Shown here in pieces: positions 6,165-11,982 of a stretch of 11,982 nucleotides of DNA (its first letter is position 1; every line of letters starts with the position of its first letter). The position numbers and the translations under genes were made by a program. Below the pieces are notes generated by a model. That model made no database searches. It saw nothing but the letters and a program-made list of their open reading frames with translations, and was not told the origin of the DNA. The stretch spans positions 1 through 11,982 of the forward strand of contig SOKG01000090.1 in the NCBI GenBank assembly GCA_004376205.1, written 5' to 3'. The DNA comes from Dehalococcoidia bacterium. Its GTDB lineage: Bacteria; Chloroflexota; Dehalococcoidia; SZUA-161.

Positions 6165-6971
6165 CTAAATCTCTGCACGAAGGACAGCTCGCACCGTGTT
6201 TTCAGCCGAGAAGGCTCCGTCCGTAAATCCAGCGAGAGAACTTTCGCCACCGAAAAGTTCATCTCGAATGGCGCTTACCGAGAGTCCCTTTTTCTCAAGC
6301 TGTTTTGCCCTGTGCGACAAGTCCTGGAAGTACTCTATGCATGATTGAAGAGCCACGCGACCCTCCGGCACCATATTGCCCAGGGAGGTAAATAGAATAA
6401 GCTTATCGGTTTTGAGGTCGACGAGCTTTTTCATTGACCTCGTGATTTCCGCTATGTCCTCCTCTGGTCGGATAGCCTTTGGCTCTCGTGAAACAAAAAG
6501 GTCTCCAGAAAAGCACCAGCCTTTTGCAGGTTCCACTAGTGCTACGTGTCCTTTGCAGTGCCCAGGAGTCTCCACCACATCAAAACGGAAATGATTAGTT
6601 TCTATTGCCTCAGGCAAGCAATCCACTTCAGTTGGCTCCGGATAGCCCCAAACCACCTCCTGATACAGGTGCAGCTTTGGAACCCGGTTGATGAGAGGAA
6701 CCGATTCGCGAGATGCAAGTATCCTGATGTCAAACTTCTTCTTCAGGATATAGTTGGCACCGACATGGTCTTCGTGATAATGTGTGTTTACGGCAAACTT
6801 GAGATATTGTCCCGCCAGAAACTCAGCCAGTTCCTCTGCAGTATGCCTACAGCCCGTATCAATAAGGAGTCCATCAACAAGGTGCGCCGCAACCCAATAG
6901 AGTACTTGGCCACCGACCTCGCGGCCCATCCTGATTTGGACAACTTCTTCGATATGGTTGATCTCGATCAT
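6165..6971 (-). CDS. Metallo-beta-lactamase-fold hydrolase with the terminal metal His missing
   Basis: This 268-residue protein belongs to the glyoxalase II-like branch of the metallo-beta-lactamase superfamily. The metal motif H-x-H-x-D-H is His64, His66, Asp68 and His69 (THYHEDHVGA). Further ligands are His138 in TPGHCKGH and Asp157 in SGDLF. The last ligand, usually in a G-H-G turn, would fall near 196-199, but the sequence there is TSLGN with no His (codons checked). A second metal site may therefore be altered. It probably hydrolyses a thioester or lactone, and a housekeeping acyl-CoA thioesterase role would fit the neighbours, but this is inferred. The ATG follows AGGA at a suitable distance. 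It is the first gene of the leftward block, 233 bases before the ligase. Confidence 0.88.
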   Translation of the reverse strand: MIEINHIEEVVQIRMGREVGGQVLYWVAAHLVDGLLIDTGCRHTAEELAEFLAGQYLKFAVNTHYHEDHVGANYILKKKFDIRILASRESVPLINRVPKLHLYQEVVWGYPEPTEVDCLPEAIETNHFRFDVVETPGHCKGHVALVEPAKGWCFSGDLFVSREPKAIRPEEDIAEITRSMKKLVDLKTDKLILFTSLGNMVPEGRVALQSCIEYFQDLSHRAKQLEKKGLSVSAIRDELFGGESSLAGFTDGAFSAENTVRAVLRAEI

Positions 6972-6996
6972 CCTGATTTCCTGCTCATCTTCCCCT

Positions 6997-7026
6997 AGTA
7001 TAATTCAGCACAGGATACAGATTCAA
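6997..7026 (-). promoter_or_regulatory. Candidate promoter for the MBL-fold gene
   Basis: On the minus strand TTGAAT (7026-7021) is followed by an 18-base spacer and TATACT (7002-6997). The -10 matches 5 of 6 and the -35 matches 4 of 6 of the sigma-70 consensus. Transcription would start near 6990, leaving a leader of about 20 bases that just includes the AGGA ribosome site. Confidence 0.5.
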
Positions 7027-7080
7027 CATTAGGGAATACAGTCGCTGGCTCCCCAAGGATAAATACTCCAGAGATCAAGT

Positions 7081-7100
7081 AGGTCGGTCTTGACCCACCT
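7081..7100. promoter_or_regulatory. Imperfect 20-bp palindrome, possible operator
   Basis: AGGTCGGTC and GACCCACCT flank a TT spacer; 8 of 9 arm positions pair. It sits between the two divergent candidate promoters, as expected for a shared operator of a TetR- or GntR-type regulator. No regulator gene lies in the window, and an imperfect palindrome of this length can arise by chance. Confidence 0.25.
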
Positions 7101-7191
7101 CGGTTATGGAGTATACCTCGTGGGCGATACCCGGTTCGAAGAGACGATCACCGCTTGCTTTGCCGCCAACCATAAGGACGAGTACACGCCA

Positions 7192-7220
7192 TTGACAAGC
7201 CCAGCTATACATGGTAAAAG
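7192..7220 (+). promoter_or_regulatory. Candidate promoter for the CoA-transferase/crotonase/AOR block
   Basis: A perfect TTGACA (7192-7197) is followed by a 17-base spacer and TAAAAG (7215-7220), which matches 4 of 6 of the -10 consensus. The resulting leader would be about 120 bases before the ATG at 7350. Visual match only. Confidence 0.35.
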
Positions 7221-7349
7221 GTGTCTGAGCTCGACATGAGATGGATTTCCACGTTGATCGGTCACGCTTCTGTGCCGACTGAAGGCACACCTCTCTGCAC
7301 AAAATCAAGATCTGGCTCGATCATTGTGCTTTACCAGGAGGAGCTATAG

Positions 7350-8129
7350 ATGCTGAACAAGGTATTTAGCAGTTTCGATGATGCGGTGGCGGATATCCCT
7401 GACAGCGCTTCTATTGCCATAGAATCTTGGGGCATCCCAGCCACTCCTCAAAACCTGATCGCCGCTATCAAGAGAAAGGGCACGAAGGACCTCACCGTTA
7501 TCACCCACACGTTCATACCCATGGTTTGGCCTGAGGAGATTGCAGTCACGCCGGCGATCCTGCTTCCACAAATGAAGAAGTTAATTGCCGCTATTGTGGG
7601 CATCATGCGCCTGGGCGCCGGCGCCTTTGTTAAGGAATACGTGGAGAAGGGATTGGAGGTGGAGATCATGGGGCATGGCACCCTGGCCTCAAGGCTCTAT
7701 GCCGGTGCCGCCGGGCTTGGCGGAATCTATGATCCTATAGGTGTGGGTACCATTCTGGAGGAAGGGAAGGAGAAGAGGGTTATCCGTGGCAAGGAGTACC
7801 TCTTCCAGGAGCCGATCAAGCCCGATTACGCCCTCATCGCGGGTCACAAGGCAGACAGGCTGGGCAACCTGGTCTACCGGGGTAATTATAGATCAGACCA
7901 ACCGGTAATGGCGATGGCGGCCAAGGTGACCATCGCTGAAGTTGACAAAATAGTGGAGGTGGGTGAGATCGACCCCGAACATGTAGTAACCCCGGGAATA
8001 TTTGTGGACCGCATTGTGGAGATCCCCCCGACAGGGCTGGGCACTCCAGAAAAAGGGAGTGCCTTGATACGCATGTTGGGTCAAATAGAAAGTGTGCGTG
8101 ACCTCTTGTTCGGGAGGCAAGAGCAATGA
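7350..8129 (+). CDS. Family I CoA-transferase, alpha (A) subunit
   Basis: The 259-residue product is the A subunit of a two-subunit family I (3-oxoacid/glutaconate type) CoA-transferase, which moves CoA between carboxylic acids. Recognisable blocks are GTLASRLYAGAAGLGG near 110-125 followed by YDPIGVGT (127-134), then HKADRLGNLVYRGNYRSD around 166-183 and TPGIFVDRIVE near 214-224. The usual glycine-rich N-terminal loop, GGFG-x-x-G-x-P, reads AIESWGIPATPQNLI (23-37), a divergent version. AGGAGG lies eight bases before the ATG. The gene overlaps the B-subunit gene by 4 bases (ATGA), a typical coupling for subunits made in equal amounts. Together with the ligase, the cluster has two ways to load CoA. 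The alternative of a ring-opening hydrolase such as IpdAB is less likely because the B subunit keeps the catalytic Glu. Confidence 0.93.
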   Translation: MLNKVFSSFDDAVADIPDSASIAIESWGIPATPQNLIAAIKRKGTKDLTVITHTFIPMVWPEEIAVTPAILLPQMKKLIAAIVGIMRLGAGAFVKEYVEKGLEVEIMGHGTLASRLYAGAAGLGGIYDPIGVGTILEEGKEKRVIRGKEYLFQEPIKPDYALIAGHKADRLGNLVYRGNYRSDQPVMAMAAKVTIAEVDKIVEVGEIDPEHVVTPGIFVDRIVEIPPTGLGTPEKGSALIRMLGQIESVRDLLFGRQEQ

Positions 8130-8791
8130 AGCAAAGACTTGATAGAGACGTCATAGGTATGAGAGCAGCAAAGGAACTGAGGGACGGTGATTGCGTCAAT
8201 CTGGGGTTCGGGATTCCAACCCTATGCGCGCTCTATGTGCCTGAGGGGGTAAGGTTTCAGACGGAGGCCGGGCTGCTCGGCTACGGACGGCTGGTAATGG
8301 CAGATGAGATTGAAAAGGCAGATTGGCACTACATAGACGCCAGCGGAAGATTTTGCACTCCCGCACCTGGCATGGCAATTTTCGATGTCGTTACTTCCTT
8401 CGCCATGATAAGGAGCGGGCGTCTGATAAGCATTATGGGAGGATTTCAGGTTTCGGGGAAGGGAGACCTGGCGAACTGGAACACCGGTGGCGACGCCCTC
8501 GGCGGCACCATAGGCGGTGCAATGGACCTGGCTGTGGGGTCGAGGATGGTAATCATCACCATGGATCATACCACCAAGGAGGGGGACTACAGGATAGTGA
8601 AGAAGTGCAGCTATCCCCTCACCGCCAAAGAGTGTGTAGACCTGATCGTAACCGACCTGGCTGTGATCGAGGTTACACCGGAGGGACTTTTGCTGAAAGA
8701 GGTCGCCCCCGGCTGGACGGCGGAAGAGGTGCAAGCCTTGACCGAGCCCAAGCTTATTATCGCCCCTGACTTGAAGGAGATCGAACTGTAA
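8126..8791 (+). CDS. Family I CoA-transferase, beta (B) subunit
   Basis: This 221-residue B subunit carries the catalytic Glu of family I CoA-transferases. In the family it forms a glutamyl-CoA thioester, in a motif such as S-E-N-G-L-L-G. Here the segment is T-E-A-G-L-L-G with Glu47, so catalysis should be preserved. Other blocks are GFGIPT (27-32), GGFQVSGKGDLANW (105-118), and the stretch from GGAMDLAVGSRMV (130-142) through MDHTTKEG (146-153) to IVKKCSYPLT, all close to acetate/butyrate-acetoacetate and succinyl-CoA:3-oxoacid transferases. GGGAGG precedes the ATG, which overlaps the stop of the A subunit. A 252-base gap without a gene follows before the crotonase. The acyl donor and acceptor cannot be read from sequence. 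Confidence 0.94.
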   Translation: MKQRLDRDVIGMRAAKELRDGDCVNLGFGIPTLCALYVPEGVRFQTEAGLLGYGRLVMADEIEKADWHYIDASGRFCTPAPGMAIFDVVTSFAMIRSGRLISIMGGFQVSGKGDLANWNTGGDALGGTIGGAMDLAVGSRMVIITMDHTTKEGDYRIVKKCSYPLTAKECVDLIVTDLAVIEVTPEGLLLKEVAPGWTAEEVQALTEPKLIIAPDLKEIEL

Positions 8792-9030
8792 GGAAAAGAG
8801 AACGCTGTCAAACCAGGGCCTTGCTGATGTTGGGGCCAAGCTAGGATATCGGCATTCCTAAGAGACATAACTGCCGAAGACGAGCTTCCTTCTCGGTGCA
8901 CTACAGACTCCTACCTGCCACTCCGCATAGTAAACAATCGCTTCTGACAACCTCCGTCCAACCAGGACATGGCTTCAATAACAACGCTGCCTGGTGTACA
9001 ATGGTGTCCTGAGTTGTCCCCAGGAATGAA

Positions 9031-9037
9031 AAGGAGG
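9031..9037 (+). promoter_or_regulatory. Ribosome binding site setting the crotonase start
   Basis: AAGGAGG lies six bases before the ATG at 9044. It supports that start over an in-frame ATG at 8969, whose extra 25 residues do not resemble the family. Confidence 0.8.
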
Positions 9038-9043
9038 TGGGAA

Positions 9044-9862
9044 ATGCCTTATAAGATGGTTCTGCTTGAGAAGGAGGACGGGGTAGCGACAATAACCCTC
9101 AATCGCCCTGAAAAGCTGAATGCCTTTAACATGGAAATGACGGGTGAGATTGACATGGCGTTTGACGAAGCAGCCAGGGACAAGGAGGTTAGGGCAATCA
9201 TCCTCACCGGTACGGGCAGGGCTTTCTCCACCGGAATTGATCTCAACTGGGCAGCAACGCTGCGTGATGAGGAGCTGCCGTCGATGGCGAGTACGGTTAG
9301 GGGGCGCATGATAACTCACAGTGAGAAAAGCTTTCTGACTGTCGTGCTCAAAATCCAGAGTATACCCAAGCCGGTGATCGCCGCAATAAACGGCATCACC
9401 ATGGGCGGGGCCTTAGTTCTGGCTTTAGCTTGCGATTTGAGGGTTGCCTCGGAGAATGCTGAGCTCAGCATGCCTCAGGCGAAACGGGGGCTCATCCCTG
9501 ATGGCGGGGGTACCTATTTTCTGCCGCGCGCTGTCGGACTCACTAAAGCCCTGGAGCTAGCGCTCATCTGCGACCCGTTCGATGCTCGGGAGGCAGAGAG
9601 GATAGGCCTCATAAATAAGGTGGTTCCCCGTGAGAATCTGATGTCAGCCGCCAAGGACATGGCGACCAAGATTGCCAAGAACGCGCCGCTGGCGGTGGCA
9701 ATGACGAAAGCTGCCATGTACAAAGGAGTTCAAGAACATGATTTGGCCGCGCACATGGACTATGAAGTCTATATCATAAACATCCTCTTTGCCACCGAGG
9801 ACTTCAAAGAGGGGATAAGCTCCATCTGGGAGAAGAGAGAGCCGATATTCAAAGGACGGTAG
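9044..9862 (+). CDS. Crotonase-fold enoyl-CoA hydratase/isomerase family protein, isomerase-like active site
   Basis: The 272-residue protein spans the usual crotonase length. Oxyanion-hole blocks are FSTGIDL (61-67) and NGITMGGALVLALACD (116-131). Rat-type hydratases use two Glu residues; aligning on the CD of LACD, these positions are Val125 and Gln145 here, so both are absent. The segment LIPDGGGTYFLPRAVG (150-165) contains Asp153 and matches PaaG-type and enoyl-CoA isomerase proteins, in which an acidic residue at this place is catalytic. I therefore favour double-bond isomerisation or another crotonase reaction over hydration, though databases will probably label it enoyl-CoA hydratase. 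The stop TAG shares its last base with the start of the AOR gene, implying coupled expression. The substrate is presumably an unsaturated product of a cluster dehydrogenase. Confidence 0.92.
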   Translation: MPYKMVLLEKEDGVATITLNRPEKLNAFNMEMTGEIDMAFDEAARDKEVRAIILTGTGRAFSTGIDLNWAATLRDEELPSMASTVRGRMITHSEKSFLTVVLKIQSIPKPVIAAINGITMGGALVLALACDLRVASENAELSMPQAKRGLIPDGGGTYFLPRAVGLTKALELALICDPFDAREAERIGLINKVVPRENLMSAAKDMATKIAKNAPLAVAMTKAAMYKGVQEHDLAAHMDYEVYIINILFATEDFKEGISSIWEKREPIFKGR

Positions 9863-11826
9863 TGTCAAGAGGTCTCAAAGTGACAGGCCAATACGGATAT
9901 GCGGGAGAAATCCTCAGGGTTGACCTATCTTCGGGAGGCGTAACCCGTATGCCGACCATGGATTATGCCGACAGGTTTCTCGGGGGGAGAGGCATTGCCG
10001 CCAAGATTTACTGGGACGAGGTGCCGCCAGAGGTCAAGGCCTTCGGTCCCGAAAACCGGCTGATATTTGCTACTGGGCCGCTGGCAGGGTTTAAGGGCGT
10101 TAGTGGCTCCAGATGCCAAGTCTGTGGCAAATCTTCCCTTACTACCCCTGAGTACTTCAACTACAGCAATTTAGGGGGAAACTGGGGTGCCCAGCTCAAA
10201 CTCGCGGGCTATGATGCGCTGGTGATTCAAGGCAAATCCGAGAACCCGGTCTATATTCTCATACAGGACGAAACTGTTGAGATCAGGGATGCTTCCGCCC
10301 TCTGGGGAAAAAGCACGGTAGAAACCCGGGAAATGCTGAAAGAGCAGCTAGGGAGCTCAGTAAATGTTGTGGCTACTGGTCCCGCCGGGGAGAACATGGT
10401 CACTTTTGCCTCTGTCCTCGCTGACAAAGATGCCAGTGGGTCGAGTGGCCTTGGCGCTGTCATGGGGTCCAAGAATCTCAAGGCCATCGCGGTGAGGGGC
10501 AGCGGCAAGGTAAAGGCTGCCAACCCTCAAAGGTACCGGGGGCTGGCCGATTATGCCCGCGAATTGAGAACAGGATTCAGTATGGGAATAACGCCCGGAA
10601 CAGACCAGGGTATGAAGTTGAAGAAAGACTATTGCTACGGCTGCACGGGCGTGTTCTGTTTCAGAGGGACTTACAAGGCATCAAATGGCAAAGTGGGCAA
10701 ATACATGTGTGGCTCAGCTACCTTCTACTTGCTGCGGGCACGTAAGTACTACGGGGAATCGAACGAGGTTCCCTTCTTTGCCAATATGATTTGCAATGAA
10801 TTCGGGGTTGATACCCACCAGATGGATGTAATGATGCAGTGGCTCTCAAAGTGCCACCGGGCAGGCATTCTGACCGATGAAAACACCGGCATCCCCCTTT
10901 CGCAACAAGGAAGCCTTGAGTTCATTGAAACCCTGGTGAGAAAGATCGGGCTCAGGGAGGGCTTTGGAGATGTCCTTGCTCAGGGAACCATAAGGGCAGC
11001 CGATGCGGTGGGGCAGGGGGCAAAAGAATTGCTCACTGACTACATTACCGACAGCGGCCACTTCGCCCTGATAGATGGTCCCAGGATGTATATCAGTACG
11101 GGGCTGCTGTACGCCACGGAACCGAGGCAGCCCATGGGCCAGCTAAATGAGTTGGGTTCTCTCAATCTTTGGCTGATGTGGGCCCATAAACAAGAGGGCG
11201 CATTTGTCTCTAACGATGTATTCCGCGCCATCGGCAGGAGGTTCTTGGGGAGTGAGGCAGCAGTGGACTTCACCACTTACGAGGGGAAAGCCCTGGCGGC
11301 GAAAATGATCCAGGACCGCGAATGCGCCAAAGACAGCCTGATCCTTTGCAGCTACTTATTCCCAATTATGTTTTCCAGACGAACCGATGATCATGTGGGT
11401 GACCCCACTGTTGAAAGCAAGATCCTCTCTGCGATTACCGGAAACGAGATAGATGAGGACGGCCTTTACAGGATAGGTGAGCGGATATTCAATGTCCAGA
11501 GAGCGATACTTGCCAGGGAAGGCCACAGAGGGAGAGAATGCGATAGGATTTCCGACTACAACTATACCAAGCCCCTGAAGTTTGATCTGCACAATCCTGA
11601 ATTACTGTCACCGGGGAAGGGTGACGAGGTGGTGAGCAAAAAGGGCGCAGTGCTTGACAGAGAGCAATTCGAACAGGTGAAGGATGAGTACTACAGCCTC
11701 AGGGGATGGGATGTGGCAACAGGCCTGCAGACACGGGCTAAGCTTGAGGAACTCGGGCTGAAGGACATGGTAGAGGATTTGGAGCGAAGGGGACTCATAG
11801 CCGTCGCCGGAAGAACGGGCAAATAG
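9862..11826 (+). CDS. Tungsten-dependent aldehyde:ferredoxin oxidoreductase (AOR) family protein
   Basis: This 654-residue protein has the AOR fold: an N-terminal tungstopterin domain (GGRGIAAKIYW, 41-51; NLGGNWGAQLKLAGYD, 103-118; ATGPAGEN, 171-178) and the [4Fe-4S] region. Cluster ligands are Cys258, Cys261, Cys266 and Cys496. The first three are spaced C-x2-C-x4-C, whereas Pyrococcus AOR has C-x2-C-x3-C. A further Cys283 (KYMCGSATFY) falls roughly where I recall a tungsten-binding Cys in BamB, the benzoyl-CoA reductase subunit of 653 residues; the same family also holds ordinary aldehyde oxidoreductases. Cys85 and Cys88 add an extra pair near the pterin domain. The GTG start follows AAAGGA five bases upstream and overlaps the crotonase stop by one base. 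It may convert a cluster acid or acyl-CoA to or from an aldehyde, or reduce a ring, using ferredoxin. The physiological reaction is not shown. Confidence 0.93.
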   Translation: MSRGLKVTGQYGYAGEILRVDLSSGGVTRMPTMDYADRFLGGRGIAAKIYWDEVPPEVKAFGPENRLIFATGPLAGFKGVSGSRCQVCGKSSLTTPEYFNYSNLGGNWGAQLKLAGYDALVIQGKSENPVYILIQDETVEIRDASALWGKSTVETREMLKEQLGSSVNVVATGPAGENMVTFASVLADKDASGSSGLGAVMGSKNLKAIAVRGSGKVKAANPQRYRGLADYARELRTGFSMGITPGTDQGMKLKKDYCYGCTGVFCFRGTYKASNGKVGKYMCGSATFYLLRARKYYGESNEVPFFANMICNEFGVDTHQMDVMMQWLSKCHRAGILTDENTGIPLSQQGSLEFIETLVRKIGLREGFGDVLAQGTIRAADAVGQGAKELLTDYITDSGHFALIDGPRMYISTGLLYATEPRQPMGQLNELGSLNLWLMWAHKQEGAFVSNDVFRAIGRRFLGSEAAVDFTTYEGKALAAKMIQDRECAKDSLILCSYLFPIMFSRRTDDHVGDPTVESKILSAITGNEIDEDGLYRIGERIFNVQRAILAREGHRGRECDRISDYNYTKPLKFDLHNPELLSPGKGDEVVSKKGAVLDREQFEQVKDEYYSLRGWDVATGLQTRAKLEELGLKDMVEDLERRGLIAVAGRTGK

Positions 11827-11951
11827 GAGTTCGTTGGTATCTGTACGCTGTCACGGGAAATGGGACACATAGGGATGAGGGTCAGGCCATAGGCCCACAA
11901 AATCTTCGACCGCCAATCCGGAACCGAGATGGGGGAAAGGAGAAGCCCCAA

Positions 11952-11982
11952 ATGGAGATGTATCACTTCGTCACCAAGTGGT
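11952..11982 (+). CDS. Start of a further gene, truncated by the window; possibly SRPBCC-type
   Basis: An ATG at 11952 follows AAAGGAG (11936-11942) with nine bases between. The ten visible residues read MEMYHFVTKW. From memory this resembles the opening of SRPBCC/polyketide-cyclase-like proteins, but ten residues cannot settle the family. It is on the same strand as the AOR gene, 125 bases after its stop, so it could continue the block. Confidence 0.4.
   Translation, partial: MEMYHFVTKW

Larger units (their letters stand above)
6972..7349. other. Divergent intergenic region, no gene seen
   Basis: The 378 bases separate the leftward MBL-fold gene and the rightward CoA-transferase genes. I see candidate promoters in both directions and one imperfect palindrome, but no convincing coding sequence. 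A 77-codon frame on the minus strand (7075-7308) has no recognisable family and lacks context, so I treat it as chance. The region is the natural place for shared control of both blocks. Confidence 0.6.

Noticed and set aside
7075..7308. 77-codon open frame on the minus strand in the divergent intergenic region
   Set aside because: No recognisable family or motif and no clear ribosome site; it lies across a candidate promoter for the opposite block.
8126..8791. IpdB-like ring-opening hydrolase instead of a CoA-transferase
   Set aside because: The catalytic Glu47 in TEAGLLG and the typical transferase blocks are retained.
8969..9043. 25-residue N-terminal extension of the crotonase
   Set aside because: It does not resemble the family, and AAGGAGG six bases before 9044 marks the start.
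8792..9043. Possible separate promoter between the CoA-transferase and the crotonase (TTGCTG, 16 bases, TAGGAT)
   Set aside because: Only 3 of 6 and 4 of 6 consensus matches, within the range of chance; no hairpin terminator is evident in the gap either.

Overview
The window looks like accessory catabolic DNA from an anaerobic bacterium. The main evidence is a tungsten-type aldehyde:ferredoxin oxidoreductase (AOR) family gene surrounded by acyl-CoA enzymes. There is no oxygenase, cytochrome, rRNA or tRNA gene to place it taxonomically. The noncoding DNA holds dense palindromes and a stretch reading gtcctgagcgaagtcgaagg. From memory, such repeats are common in uncultured Chloroflexi (Dehalococcoidia) and Desulfobacterota assemblies, so lineage is only a guess.

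The layout is two gene blocks diverging from a 378-base intergenic region at 6972-7349. The left block, on the minus strand and read right to left, encodes a metallo-beta-lactamase-fold hydrolase (6165-6971), an AMP-forming acyl-CoA ligase (4339-5931), an HMG-CoA-synthase-like protein fused to a DUF35 zinc-ribbon/OB domain (2466-3911), an SCP-x-type thiolase (1245-2441) and an acyl-CoA dehydrogenase (27-1181). The last three are spaced like an operon. The right block, on the plus strand, encodes the two subunits of a family I CoA-transferase (7350-8129 and 8126-8791, overlapping by 4 bases), a crotonase-fold protein (9044-9862), an AOR-family protein (9862-11826, overlapping by 1 base) and the first codons of a further gene at the right edge (from 11952).

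Together the genes read as a pathway that activates a carboxylic acid (ligase or CoA-transferase), oxidises it (acyl-CoA dehydrogenase), rearranges or hydrates it (crotonase) and cleaves it (thiolase with HMGCS/DUF35 partner), with a tungsten redox enzyme supplying or removing low-potential electrons. No 3-hydroxyacyl-CoA dehydrogenase lies in the window. The gene mix recalls the bbs operon for benzylsuccinate beta-oxidation, which also pairs a thiolase with a DUF35 protein, but the resemblance is in parts only.

The most notable point is that four of the enzymes lack residues their families normally need. The acyl-CoA dehydrogenase has Asp for the catalytic Glu, the HMGCS-like domain has no nucleophilic Cys, the crotonase lacks both hydratase Glu residues, and the MBL protein lacks its last metal His. 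The AOR has an altered cysteine spacing. This suggests a specialised pathway on an unusual, perhaps cyclic, acyl-CoA rather than ordinary fatty-acid beta-oxidation. The substrate cannot be read from the sequence.

Noncoding structure includes a nested double palindrome (4093-4151), two pyrimidine/purine hairpins (4218-4281), a perfect 17-bp inverted repeat in the ligase leader (6041-6078), and candidate promoters and an operator in the divergent region.
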